A stretch of 64,000 nt of DNA. Origin: Temnopleurus reevesii (taxonomy: Eukaryota; Echinodermata; Echinoidea; Temnopleuroida; Temnopleuridae). The position numbers were made by a program, and so were the translations under genes. The first letter of the stretch is position 1. Each line of letters opens with the position of its first letter. The stretch covers positions 169,767-233,766 of the forward strand of contig BQKZ01000031.1 of the NCBI GenBank assembly GCA_036244855.1, read 5' to 3'. Positions 15,901-27,822 of the stretch are shown piece by piece. The notes under the pieces were generated by a model, which saw only the letters and a program-made list of their open reading frames with translations, made no database searches and was not told the DNA's origin.

Positions 15901-18900
15901 AAGTTTAATTTTTGTAATATTCAGGTAAAATTGTGAGCTGAAACTTTTTTAACATTCAATGAATAAGTGCCCAAACACAAATAATCCATTCAATTTGAAA
16001 TAAATATCCTTGTGTAGAAATGGGAGGTTCCCAACTTTTTTTCCGTCCCGTCACCTTTTCTCCAATTATGGGTGACGGGACATAATTTAGCCCAGTCCCA
16101 CATGTGCAAGATTTTGTGCAGTTTACATTTTTCGTATAAGGAGGGTGTCTACAACCAAAATTCAAATGAGCAATAATATTGAAGGTGTTTTCACATGATA
16201 TATGAAACAAAATTAAAAAAAAAGTTTCAAAATTGTCAAAATATAGTCAAATGTATGTGTCACGAGATCCCAAATATGTAGGTTTTGATGCTAGAAAATC
16301 TGAAATACTCAATATATCGGCAGATATAAAAATATTTTAAGATACAATTAGGTATGACAACACTCTATTACTAAATTTTAGTTGTTACTGACATTTCAAC
16401 AGCTTTAATTCTCCTATTATAGCAAAAAAAACCTTAAAAAATGAAATTTACTAAAATCACCATTCGTTTTGTACATGGTTAAGATATTCCGTCCCGTCAC
16501 TTTCCGTCCCGTCACCAGATATGCGTTGCGTAAATCTCAAATATTTCTGTAACCATTTGGCTAAAAGCTTAGGTCAATAGTGGATTGTGATCTCAAGGGA
16601 TATAGCTTTGATAATATAATGTCTTGATAAATCATTTCTTTTAACTTTGATAGAATATCACTTTGAATTTGATGTACAGAATTTTGGCATTTTATCATTC
16701 CGTCCCGTCACCTTTTGAGGACTTTTGGATCGGGCCCTGCACTGGAATTTAGATGATACTCGAGTCATGATTTATTAAGACCCTGTAGATTGTATTGTCT
16801 ACGTTATTCACTTGTCATAACTGTAAGTGTGTATAAAGAGGGAGGAGAAAACCCAAAGTGTATTCAATGTACTTGAAGCAAAATCTTTACCATGTTATGC
16901 AATATGGTCTAATACTCCATTATTGACTGCAATATTATAGCGTTATTAATAAATAACAATGATGGAAATTCAGTGATATTGTTGTGTACGTCAGGAGATC
17001 ATATGATGGATAGATTGTTTATTTTCTCCAATATTGAAGTTCATTATTATTTCTCTCATGTTTTTATGTGCAGATCGAGGCTCGTTCAGTGGAACATTAC
17101 AAAGCACTCAACCGTGGTATGGAGAACAAGATTATCTCTATCACACACAAGGTGGATGAACTGGTAAGTACACTGGATTTTTTTCTATCTAAAGCATTTA
17201 TCGCGATTATTGAATTTATGAATATCCTTTCATTGTCAATGCTCATTTTACTTCTATTGGAAACTTGCCAATCATTTATTTTCATGATGAATCCTTCTCT
17301 AGCAAGACTCATGTTTCCTTTTTTCTTAAAAATTTGATAGTTGAAAGCAGATATCAATAATTGTAGTAAATTATTTGATAGAGAATTCTCAAGTAATCTA
17401 CCCTTACAGGCTCCCGAAGGTAAATGTATTCATATAAATCATGAATGGTTTAAGTTGTATCCTGCTTTGGAGGACTTTTCTTTAATCAACACAATTCAAA
17501 TTTATGTTTGCTATATATATATCAGGATAAAGCATTTTTGCAATTATTACTTTTCATGAGTCTTAAAGCAATTCTTACACTCTAAAGCTTCTGGGAAAGA
17601 TTCTTATTTTTTTAACTATATAAATGTATCAAGTACGCATTTACAAAAGGTATTTAAATGTTTGCTGCTAACGAGTGGGGAAGACCATTCTCAGATTGTT
17701 TCTATTTCTCACAAGTAAATTGGAAGAGGATGAGAACCCTCTCTCGTGGCCCTTTTAGCAAAACACAGTGATAATGAAAAGGAACACATATGCTGTTGAG
17801 AGCTGCTGGGATATATATTCCAAGTGTTTCCTCTCTACTTCCAAGTGATGAAAGATGCTTGACTTCCTGGCAATGAATAACGCAAGGAAATCAACATTTC
17901 TTCCTCTTTTGACTAAAAAGTACAATTACAATGTGGGAAAAGACCTGTTCTGGATGCCAAAATGTACAATACATGTATATCTCCGGGGGTTAAAGATTTC
18001 TGTCGACGGCTGAAATTAAACAGTGATTGTGATGACCAGCATAAATATAGTGTAGAATTTTTACCTTTCCTATTAAAATCCATTGCTTTACGTTGTTAGA
18101 TATAGCTTTTTTCTATTACCTGTAATTTTACATACATGTACTCAAAATTTGTGAACAAAAACTTCCATTGCCTCAAGTTTTCAAGCTTTAATAAGAAGAG
18201 TAAAAGAGAAGGCATAGAAGGAGTGGGGTGGGGTGCTACAGACAGTGCAAAACAAGAGTTGAGAATGACTTAGCATTACAGGTACCCCAAAGGAGGAAAG
18301 GGATATAACTTTCAAGAGTGGAATAGGTTAAATGATCACAGGGGCAAGGCAAAGCTTGGTGTAAGTCACTATCCAAACAGTGAATGGTGCTTTAGTCCCG
18401 GCCATTGACACTTCTGTCAGTCTTCCCATACCTCGACACCTCTTGATATATGGTTCTGACTTTTACTAGCAAGTGCTTCCTCTACGTCTTTCTGATGCCA
18501 TAAAATTCCTCCCTTATCCGATAGATGTGCCCCCTTCCTCCCTCTCTACTTCCCTTCCCCTCCTCCCCTTCCTTATTTTGACGTCCAATCTTGATAATTA
18601 AAGTACCAATATCAGGCGTCCAATCAAAATTCCTGTTCCTCCCTTTTAATTTCGGCCCCAAACAAACAATTTTAGTTATTTTTACTTTTTTCAACCAGTA
18701 TTATGAATAATTTTCTTTGCTACATTTTCAGATCCAAAGCATCAGAACTTATTTTGCAAGAAATCATGTAGTTAAATTGTGCACAGTGCACCAGTCCTGT
18801 TTTCAAAAGTTCTTTAAGTTGAAAACTCATTTAGAGTACATGTTCAGTACTCTACACTTTCAAGAAGTTTAGAGCCAATTTGATATGAAGGGGAAAAATG

Positions 18901-21900
18901 ATGTAATAAAGAATTATTTATATTAATCATATCACTGGACCAGCTTCTTCCAAACACCTTGATATTTTATATGTGGAATCCAAAATATTTCAGTATTTAT
19001 TAGAGATAACAGTATGTGATTGTGACAATGGACTTCTATAATCCCAAACATCATTTCGATTGTGATGTATTACATTTCTACAATATTTGATCCTTGTAGA
19101 TTAGCCTGGGAATTATGGAATAAAACATGTCATTAATATTTTCATTTCTAGATATTATAATTAACAAATTTATAATCCTTACCAAATTCCTGTCACCACA
19201 TCTAATTACTGCTTTACATAGAATAACTCTATTTCAATTCTTAACTAAGCCAATTTGATGATAATTTATGGAAGCTCCAGTAATCAACATGATTGTATGG
19301 ATTATAAAGGGATCGTTTCTATGGTAACTTTTTTTTCCATGAGTATTATTTTTCCCTTGATAAACTATTCCCCTCTGCCACTTCTTAGTTTCTCTTTGAT
19401 TCATCCTCTCTTTCTTTGTTCTATCATTACCTCCTTCTATATATGTCCCACTATAATTTGGTCTGGAATCATTTTTATACATCCTTTCATTAGGGAAATA
19501 ATCAATCTATATTAAATGTTTGAATGTAGCTGGCAGACATCCAGCATAAAAGATTAGACTATCCATATAGGAAACGAAAGAGAAGTGTATTTTCCTTGCT
19601 TCTATTCCCTCACACATCCAGCTCCCAAAATACCTTGTCTGCTGTATCACTGAAAGATGAGAGTGTTACGGAATATCGTCACTAGCGTATCCTCAGTCAT
19701 CCCTGTTTCTTTCTGACCCTCAACTAGCCATTCAGACAGGAGACACAGTTAAGGTCTGCTCTCTAACCTTGATGTGTTCTTTTAATGCTGTTCTTCAACA
19801 GGTTAAAGATAGCTAGGGTGGGACGTGGGAGGTTTGTCACTCAGTAAGAGAGGGTTTTCTTTTTATGCTGTGCACCTGAAATTTGATCTTGGAAGCCTAA
19901 ACCACAATGAGACATACTTGAAGCAAATGAAGAAGTGAAGAAATATCACTTCCACCAAAAATCAATGTACTGGATATTTATATTAGAGAAAGTTTGTGTG
20001 AGATTGTGGATATGCAAGTCTCTGGAGCAGTTGCTGGTTGGTTCTGATTAGCCTTCGGTTGTGGATTTGTGGTGTCTAGCCATATGCTCTGAATTGTGGA
20101 AAGATTGCAGTATGCTTAGATATTTCTGAGTCCATCACATTTAATTCATACATCACACAGACGGATAGGAAATATACAATCAGCGTTTGATTCTCTCCGC
20201 CCCTGGAATTAAACCTCTAAGATTATGTGCAGGGAAGGAATTTTACTATATGCAACAGGTTTATTTTGTTGAAGTGAAATTTTGATTCTGTTGTAGTAGA
20301 CTTTGGATTCTGTATTTCATGGAATATCTTCATACGTGTAAATTGACCATGGATTACCTTCATAAAATGGTATGTAATTCCAGTGGATATAATGAGGTGT
20401 ATCATCCTTTACTTGGATGATTGATGTGTTATTCTATTCTACTACACAAATTTTGTTTAAAAGTGTTTCATTAGTATGTCTTTATCATGTATGATTTTGT
20501 TTTGATTTAGAGAAGCTCGTATTTTACTTGAAACAATCAAACACTCAAATAGATCAGGAAAGCAATAATAAGCAGTAATATATCAAATGAGATTTCTATA
20601 CATTATAAATGTATGTCTGTGATAATATTCATCCAAATTTAATCATCTTTCAAAATATGTAAATGGTTCTTCAATTGTGCTGGCCTATAAATAGTTTATA
20701 TATATATACTGGCACAAGGTGTTAAGCATATATTGCAAAGTTCTTTAAAGGCTAGCTAACGCCACCTTCCATATTGAAGGAAGGTCTCTTCAGTGGATCA
20801 CTATGGTGCTTGTTCTTGAGTGAACGGGATTTAGGGTACCTGGTTTTTACCACGGTGTCAACTTAATAAAGTTAATTTTCTTCTGGGTTCTCTACACATA
20901 ACAAGAAGAATACATGAACAAGTGAAGTAATGATTAAGCTGAAGTATGACCATAATTTGGAGAAGTGGTTGAGACACTTGTGTGCTTGGGTAATATGTAG
21001 ATGTCTATTCTCATCTTTAACATGTCTCACAACACAGGAGAATGTAGAACTGAAATAGGCTGCTGATGTAATAAGCACACTTTTTGTGAGGCATTTTGCA
21101 GATATTCCATTTCTTTCCTCTATCACAGAAATAGGAAAATATATACTCTTGGAGTATGACCCACTTTGTTTTCTTTAGACAGTAAAGGTCTTTCGGTGCA
21201 AGCACTGCTCTCACTGGGGGCCCTGAATTTACATTTGAAACTTAGAAATAATAGACAAAGAAGTTGAAAGAATGCAAGTATTGTCTAATTAGGACGAATA
21301 GTACGCACTTGTTACTCAATATCCTGCAGTTGTTCTGACTTTAATCCCTGTTATATTCTTAGAAAACAAGATGAATAAAAGACTATAAGAATGCGGTCAT
21401 GGATTCTGGGTTAGTTCAATAACGGTTGCCTAACATGGGGCATTTTATTTTGCAGCTGTCTTAAGTCATCCCCATTTTCTCTCTGTCACAGAACAAGGAG
21501 AATGCACGACTGCGGGACTCAGAACAGGTTATGTTCAAGCTGAAGGAAGACATTGGTAATCTAGAGAAGGTGAAAGCAGAGTCCAAGGAGCTGAATAAGA
21601 CTGTTCATGACCAGGAGACAGAGTTAGAGAAGCTGCGTAGGCTCCTGCAGGAGACACAGACTGAGAAGGGTATTGTGGAGGAAGAACTACAGTCTGTCAA
21701 GAAGGCTAGAGCTGAGGTAGGAGACTTGAATCATTTCATTGATCTTATCATCAGTGATGATAATCATTTCTAAAAGCATAATTTAGCTTGAATGCTATCG
21801 TGAATGCTTTATTTGATTTAAGAACTAGAAGGATGTATTATGCGTCTTTGGCTTATGTAAGTGATTAGACCTGTTTGATATTTGTTGCTGAAATATTGCA

Positions 21901-24900
21901 TTTCATTATAATATTAAGAAATCTGCAAAGTTTCTCCTTTTCATACATTCACCTATTAATATAATTGAATTCCCCCTAGTTTTTAATGCATTCTACTATA
22001 GAGCTTATATTTCAATAAGTTTTTCTTGCTTACTCAAGACTTTACTTGTGTTGACATCTGGTCAAGAAAACTGTAACCTAAGATATTGCTTGAAACGCCC
22101 AATCTAGAGCTGCATGTTTAAGATCAATGCACATCTGTCATGTCCTTTTGAAGCAAAGATACTCTTACATCATAACTGAAGAAAATCTTTTAACTTAATA
22201 CCATATAAAATCAACTTAAGAAATAAATAGGTCAAAGTTTTAACTCTGTGGCTTACTATGAAGGGTGTGGTGTGACGTTGACTAGAATATTGATGCACTT
22301 TTAATAGGATGTGATATTTATAGACTCGGTATATTTGGCACGAAGTTGCACGCTCTAATCTTATAAAGAATCTTTGACTCAAATATCCTCAAGTGCTGAA
22401 ATACTGCTTAATATGCTGTTTTGTATAGAATGAAGATGAATTGTAAGTTTCAACAAAGTTAATTACATTTGGTGCAAAAGCTATAAACCAAATGTTCCTA
22501 CATTCTATATCTATGTATTTTATATGTACAAGACGTTATCAGCTTTAAGAATTCTTGAAGTAAAAATATGTATGAGGCTGGCAATGTGCTAAAAAGAACT
22601 TTTGTTTCAAATAGGAAAGAGGTACAGACCTGTGTGGTTAAAACAATGCCTCACCCTGTCTGGCAAGATATCATATGGTTTGAATTTGCAGATTTATATT
22701 CCACCCATGCACCTGATATCGGTACTTTCTTTTTAAATCTTGTGCTTTAATATGTTGTAAATTAGCTTTTTCTTCTTTTGCACTTTATGATAAGTAAGTG
22801 TCTTAAAAATATCTGCTTTCTTAATACTTTATGTCAATTATTTCAACTTCTTTTCAGTTTTCCATTTTTTCCCATTTGAATACCAGTTTCAGCTAACCAT
22901 ATTTCAACAACCCTATCAAAATTGCATGAGATACATCAATTGATTTCTTAATTGTTGTGTTCATCTTTAAGTTTATATTCAAATGAAAGCTTCCATTAAA
23001 GCGCTTTGTTCATATCCTTTTTCAGGAGACCAAGTTGTACGAAGAAGAGAGTGGCAAGATGAAGATCACAATCGAGGAACAAGAGAACAAACTGAGAGAA
23101 CTGGAGGAAAGCATAGAAGGTGAGAGAATCACAGTCAAATAGTCATTTCTAAAAGTTGATGACAAAATTTGATGTGGGTGTAAAACTAGATTGCTTGTTC
23201 CCAAAATGCTAGAATGGAATATTGACTTGGAGAAGTCCAAAACTAATGTCCTGTGTTGATTGAACATCACGGTAATTTGTCACTTTATTTGTCTATTTGT
23301 TAGTTCTCTCTGGTACCATGAACATATTTATTTTGTAGACATCATTTGTCCTTCCTTTAAAAAGAATTTATTCCAAATGAGAAAAACAAAAAGCACAATG
23401 GAAAATGAATGTAAATATGAATGTAAACATGAATTACGTGATTAAACAGGATTATTTTTTACCTTTGTGTATTTGATTGTGTTATTTAATTTGATTGGTA
23501 CTAAAGACCTATCTTTTCCCCACTCCCTTGTCGTCACAAGAATAACCATATCATACCACCGCTGGGAGTTCTTGGACTGAAAGATAAACCATAGCAATGA
23601 TTAGGACATTGAAATCTGTGAGACATTATTTTGAGTAATTTTGAGCATCACTCCTTAAAAGAGTCTTCCTCTTCCCGCTCTCATTGTTTCACACAGTATG
23701 CGGATATTCCAAATAAAAGGCCCAAATCCCTCATGAATTTACTACAATGTGACGTTTATCAGTACAGCTGCGATGAATAAAGTAGCTTCCCATCGCATAT
23801 CATAGCTTACAACATTTATGGGATGCAGAAAGAGGAAAACCATTCCCTTGGTCTTAGAAACATCCATTCACTACAGTACATTTTAGGGAATTTAATGTTT
23901 ACTTGGAAAACTTGTAAATGTTATATTGTATCTGCATTGCCTAGACAATGCCAAGGCAACAAGAAAACGAAAATTGTTAATGGCTACATATATATTATGA
24001 GTGCACATCCAATGGGAAGTATCATAATTATTTGAATGATAGAAGTTGTATTATATTTTAGATGGATGAACAATTGTATCTTTTTATATAAGGAGATATG
24101 TGATGATATGTTAAGAATAAGTGACAGTGAAAAAATGTGTTCCAACAAAGTAAAAGAAAGGGGCAATTAACCATCCACGTTATTTTCAAGAATGAAGCCA
24201 TATATATCTATGTGGATTTTTTTTTTCGCAAGAATGAAATATTATTCTCTAATCTTGTATATAGTGTAGTATTATCAATATTTTCAAAATCAGTTTGATT
24301 AAGGAATGAACAAGTTATTAAGCAGCTTTTCATGAATGCTAGTAGATTCCTCAAAGATAAAAGTTGAAGGGTATGATATATGAAAGCATGCATGATGAAT
24401 CTTTCTGTCTAGACCTTAAACTCTGGGGATTAAAATCAATCTATCCAGCTGTCCTAGATCTATTATCCTTATCACCCTTACTATGGATGAGATATCTTCC
24501 TGTGTTCTAATTACCTCCAACATGGCTGCCCCTGAAACGGACCTTCCCTTGTCCTGATTATCTCCACCTTGGACCAAGAATCTTGACTTTAATGAAAGGG
24601 TTTTATGGGGAGAGTTAAGGGTCGTGGAAATCTGTGCGGAAAGACAGGGATTTCCTTGTGTTCCTCCACCCTGGATGATGGGGATGTTCAGTGAGCCAAG
24701 GGATTAGTTAATCCTACCCTCTCAGCTTCCATGGTAGCACCACCCTGTCTAGTTTTAATCAAGGAAAGAGGATCTCAAGAAGTTGTTCATTTTAGCACTA
24801 AGCTGTGAGTGTTATGAAATGATCAGTTTATAATTAACAGTGATGTGAATTTTAACGTCCTGTTTAATGTGCTACATAATTTACATTATAATTGATCTTC

Positions 24901-25531
24901 CCCTTTCACCTCTCATCCTTTGTCTGCATTTTATATCTTGGTAATCTTAGCTCTCTCAGATGTTTAGATATGATTGAGTCTTCTCTATTTAGATGCATCT
25001 TTCAAAGAATATTTTTAGATCAATTCAGAAGGAGGTGGGTGAAATCATTTTTTTCTGCAACATATGAGGAATAATGAGTTTAATTGAGGTTTGATAAAGA
25101 TTTTGTGTTGTATTATCAAATTTTACAAATAGGAAATATATGATTTAATGGTTGTAGTATATCTGATAAAACTTGCATTGTGAAAGAAGGATAGAGGAAT
25201 TACCATACTTTTCTTCTTTTCTTCTTTGTACCCTCTCATTCATGTAGTTCAAGTTGATACGGCAGTAGCGGAGACCAAAGAGCACCTTATCGCTGAGTTT
25301 GAAGATGAAAGAACACGTCACCAGAAGCTCCTTCAAGATTACACACGTCTAGAGCAACGCTTTGACAATCTGAAAGAAGACATGCAAGCTATGGAGAGTA
25401 GTCCAACATCACACATGAATGGTGGAATGCGCCATGTACGGGCGGACAGTAGCGAGGGCGCTGAGTCTGGATATGGCACTCTGGCCACAACGACCACGGA
25501 AGATGCTGAAAATGTGGAAGTAGAGATTGAA
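3869..25531 (+). CDS. MYO5: Myosin V heavy chain, part 1: converter, six IQ motifs, first coiled coil (7 exons)
   Basis: Class V myosins are two-headed actin motors that carry vesicles and organelles. Seven exons here encode about 441 codons. The first visible residues ([15 protein letters not shown]) are the converter region, so the N-terminal ~690 residues of the motor lie upstream of the window. [12 protein letters not shown] ends the motor. Six IQ motifs follow, the canonical class V number for calmodulin and light-chain binding, then heptad-rich coiled coil beginning [20 protein letters not shown], a stretch very close to vertebrate myosin Va. All introns have GT-AG borders and phases agree throughout. 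The block ends at a phase-0 donor shortly before the N at 25937. The next exon in the sequence is from the far C-terminus, so the true continuation is the block starting at 38798. The family assignment is secure; the paralogue letter cannot be given, since invertebrates usually have one myosin V. Confidence 0.95.
3981..6665 (+). other. MYO5 intron
   Basis: AT-rich intron between the converter exon and IQ motifs 1-2. I see no repeat or ORF that I can support in it. Confidence 0.8.
6666..6877 (+). CDS. MYO5: MYO5 exon: end of motor, IQ motifs 1-2
   Basis: Encodes [20 protein letters not shown], then IQ1 ([11 protein letters not shown]) and IQ2 ([11 protein letters not shown]). Phase 0 in, phase 2 out at the gtgagt donor. 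Confidence 0.95.
6878..9786 (+). other. MYO5 intron with a homopolymer tract
   Basis: Between the two IQ exons. It holds a T-run followed by a long G-run near 8116-8146. Nothing else supportable is visible. Confidence 0.8.
9787..10093 (+). CDS. MYO5: MYO5 exon: IQ motifs 3-6 of the lever arm
   Basis: Holds four light-chain sites in a row: [35 protein letters not shown] and [11 protein letters not shown]. Spacing alternates near 23 and 25 residues as in other class V lever arms. Phase 2 in, phase 0 out (AAG|gtaaga). Confidence 0.96.
13255..13970 (+). repeat. Degenerate tandem repeat, unit about 90-100 bp
   Basis: Motifs such as ctcctggactttgc, cacacctgtgctgt and gttggtaaagttgatact recur in order several times, with point changes and indels. 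Short ORFs here come from the repeat. The array is interrupted at 13644-13837 by an inserted element. Confidence 0.65.
13644..13837. mobile_element. Short MITE-like element with TA flanks
   Basis: Ends TA|CTGTAAA and TTTACAG|TA are mirror images, about 194 bp apart. The insertion splits one unit of the surrounding tandem repeat at its ggTAaagt position, which supports a TA target-site duplication. No coding capacity. Confidence 0.55.
15521..16742. mobile_element. Non-autonomous DNA element with ~21-bp terminal inverted repeats
   Basis: The left end TGCAGGGCTCGATCCAAAAG is mirrored at the right end by CTTTTGGATCGGGCCCTGCA with one mismatch. Inside, the motif GTGACGGGACGGA or its complement recurs at about 15704, 16042, 16066, 16486, 16502 and 16700. 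No transposase ORF is visible. The ends could be TIRs plus a TGCA duplication; an 8-bp duplication as in hAT is not seen. Confidence 0.65.
17074..17163 (+). CDS. MYO5: MYO5 exon: start of the coiled coil
   Basis: Thirty codons, [20 protein letters not shown] then [10 protein letters not shown], nearly the vertebrate sequence at the lever-arm to coil junction. Phase 0 at both ends. Confidence 0.95.
17164..21491 (+). other. MYO5 intron
   Basis: A 4.3-kb intron with pyrimidine-rich patches (for example 18520-18575 and 19330-19440) and a short AT dinucleotide run near 20697-20708. No gene or recognisable element seen. Confidence 0.75.
21492..21716 (+). CDS. MYO5: MYO5 exon: proximal coiled coil
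   Basis: Seventy-five codons of Leu/Glu/Lys-rich heptads (for example [18 protein letters not shown]). Acceptor gtcacag, donor GAG|gtagga, phase 0 at both ends. Confidence 0.93.
21717..25247 (+). other. Two MYO5 introns around the exon at 23026
   Basis: Both introns are AT-rich and, apart from the 94-bp exon between them, hold nothing I can support as a gene or a defined repeat. Confidence 0.7.
23026..23119 (+). CDS. MYO5: MYO5 exon: coiled coil
   Basis: Encodes [20 protein letters not shown] and [10 protein letters not shown]. Acceptor tttttcag, donor GAAG|gtgaga, phase 0 in and phase 1 out. Confidence 0.92.
25248..25531 (+). CDS. MYO5: MYO5 exon: end of proximal coil and a Ser/Thr-rich linker
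   Basis: [20 protein letters not shown] continues the proximal coil and matches the vertebrate region. A polar linker ([20 protein letters not shown]) follows, ending VEVEIE at a phase-0 gtgagt donor. This is the last exon before the misplaced block. Confidence 0.94.
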
Positions 25532-25945
25532 GTGAGTTTCTATCGTTTGGGGACCGTGAGCTCAGCTAGCCCCTGAATGATCAAAGCTGTGCAGCCATCA
25601 TTTGTGTTTGTTTCGTAAATGTGTTTAGTTTACTTTCTTTTAATTGTTATTTCCTTGTTTGTTTGTTTGTTTTTGTCACATTATTTTTAGCTTCCTTGCA
25701 ATCTTTATTTGTTTTTTAGTTTTGTCATCTTTTATTGGTTTGCTGAGTGGCTGTATATTATTTGTTTTCAGATATAATTTTGAAGTTTTATGAAGGATGA
25801 ATGATAATAAATGACAATGAATTACTTTAGCAAGATTATTAATCTAGGATATTGAAACTTACAAAAATGATATAGTTACATCTCATCATCATTCATAATC
25901 AAAGTCTATATAAATGATGTAGTAAACACCTTTTCCNTTTTGCAG

Positions 25946-26031
25946 ACCATGTATTTGATCACAGCCAGTACTATTAATAACATCCTCCTTAGGAAAGACA
26001 TGTGCCATTGGTCTAAAGGAGTCCAAATCAG
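25946..26031 (+). CDS. MYO5: MYO5 exon: globular tail
   Basis: Encodes [20 protein letters not shown] and HWSKGVQI. Acceptor tttgcag, donor AG|gtaaag, phase 0 in and phase 2 out. Its upstream partner exon is missing from the window. Confidence 0.94.
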
Positions 26032-27291
26032 GTAAAGTTGATCATCTGAATGTAGTCATTTCATTTTGTGGAGTGCTGAATTTTGACATAATTGCTCGAA
26101 CTCTAAAACCAAACTAGTCTTTCCCATGCAGTACTATCATTAAAAAAAATGTTAATTGTTAACAGTAGCAATTCATTGCTAAAATAATTCTAATGAGGTT
26201 TCAAAATGTATTCAAATTTTATCTTCTTTAATACCACTTCAAACCCTCACATCACGAGGCATAATGTTGCCTTTAAATCATTTGTGTGAGCATCATTTAT
26301 ATTAAAAAAAATGTGTGAATGGAGAGCATGATATTGTTTTTTGTCTGTTTCTAAATTCCTGTCCTCAATCTTTCTTTCCCTCTCTCCCCCAAAGGTATAA
26401 CCTGAGTGAGCTTGAGGAGTGGCTTAGGTCAAGTCGTCTCTATGACAAGATGATGGAGACGACCCTTGAACCCTTGGTACAGGTCGCTCAGCTGCTCCAG
26501 GTCAAGAAGAGAACTGATGATGATGTGGGCATCATCTGTGAAACATGTACTCAACTCACAGTCACACAGGTGAGGAAAAAACACTGTATTAGTGATCAGT
26601 TTTATGATGTAGAAGATAAGTTGTGGTTGACGCTCTTTTATCACCAGTACAGTTTAACTGAATTTTTTTTTTTATAATCCACAAATTTGAATTTTTCCTA
26701 TCTCAATCGGGTTTTGTGTTCCCAAGAGATATGCCTTGGCAGAATTATCCATACTTTGAAATTCAAATACTTTGGAGCAATGAAATACTTAGGAGCAGCC
26801 CTTTCTTAAACTTTATATTTTAATTTGAAAATTAAATTTAACAGTGCCTCTCATTCTCTCAACGTGAGCATGTAGTGTTTTCCTCTTCAGTGATATTAGT
26901 GTTACATAAAAATGGTGCTTATACATGTAGTATCAAGTAATAGAGTTGATGCCCAGTGTTAGGGAAACTGATCAATGACTTTTTAGATGTTGCCTTTTAT
27001 AGTCATCATTTGTTCAGACATGTATATTTTTATACCTTGTTCTTTCCTCAGATCATCAAGATCCTCAATCTGTACACTCCGGATGAATACGAGAAGAGAA
27101 CCGAGATCGCATTCATCCGTAAAGTACAAGGACGTCTGGGAACGCGAGATGATCCCAAGCGCGAATCCCAGCTCCTCATCGATGCCAAACACACATTCCC
27201 TGTCACGTTCCCATACAATCCATCAAGCGTAGAGCTGAATGAAATCACAATACCAACCTCATTTCACTTGGAATTCCTCAAAAAACTCTGA
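25946..27291 (+). CDS. MYO5: Myosin V heavy chain, C-terminal end of the globular tail with stop codon (3 exons)
   Basis: Three exons encode the last ~166 residues of the cargo-binding globular tail (DIL domain). Recognisable stretches are [56 protein letters not shown] and [16 protein letters not shown], all in the order and spacing seen in vertebrate myosin V tails; the ORF ends with TGA at 27289-27291. This part of the tail binds adaptors and contributes to autoinhibition in the family. It lies directly after coiled-coil part 1 in the window, although about 500 residues should separate them. That missing material is found downstream at 36071-47127. The first exon begins only nine bases after an N. 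It should be the last piece of the gene. Confidence 0.95.
26395..26569 (+). CDS. MYO5: MYO5 exon: globular tail
   Basis: Encodes [20 protein letters not shown] through [20 protein letters not shown]. Acceptor cccaaag, donor CAG|gtgagg, phase 2 in and phase 0 out. Confidence 0.95.
27052..27291 (+). CDS. MYO5: MYO5 terminal coding exon
   Basis: Eighty codons with TGA stop: [16 protein letters not shown], then [16 protein letters not shown], ending LKKL. Length and end point match vertebrate myosin V tails. Confidence 0.96.
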   Translation: MIKILNLYTPDEYEKRTEIAFIRKVQGRLGTRDDPKRESQLLIDAKHTFPVTFPYNPSSVELNEITIPTSFHLEFLKKL

Positions 27292-27816
27292 ATATGGTAA
27301 TGGATACCAGGACATACACTGACTAGTGGACGTGTAAAAGAGACTTCATATATGATGGATAGATCATTCTACAAGTATTATCCCATTATAGATGGTTATG
27401 ATCGGGTACTATGGCTATTTCAGGACTGGAGAATACTTTAGAATGTAATTCTGGATCATGCATTGCTTTAGTAGAGGAGCAAGATATAATCGCTATGTTC
27501 ATATTCGAATTGTTGTGTCTTTCCTGTTGAATCTTTCCAATCTATATCATATGGTAACCAACCCTCCTTAGATGTATCTTAAAATATCAACACAAAGTAA
27601 TTTTTCATGAAAGGAACGCTTTTCCAAAAGTAATGATTTTTAAATGTTCAAACAGTAATTTGGCTACTAATTATAGCTCTATGAATAAGTAAGAAAACAA
27701 CCATGTGAGTTCAAAAGTTCTGCAAAAGGAAAAATCGTTCACTTTGAAGATGACTTTTACATACAAGTGAAAAGTGTGAGTTCACAAATAATCATGGTCT
27801 TTGGATGATGCATTGA

Positions 27817-27822
27817 AATAAA
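27817..27822 (+). promoter_or_regulatory. Candidate polyadenylation hexamer for MYO5
   Basis: First canonical AATAAA after the stop codon, about 525 bp downstream. Others occur further on, so use of this one is a guess. Confidence 0.3.

Larger units (their letters stand above)
10094..17073 (+). other. Largest MYO5 intron, about 7 kb, repeat-rich
   Basis: It carries a degenerate tandem repeat (13255-13970) split by a short TA-flanked element, and a 1.2-kb terminal-inverted-repeat element near its 3' end. The rest (10094-13254 and 13971-15520) is unremarkable AT-rich sequence. Confidence 0.8.
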
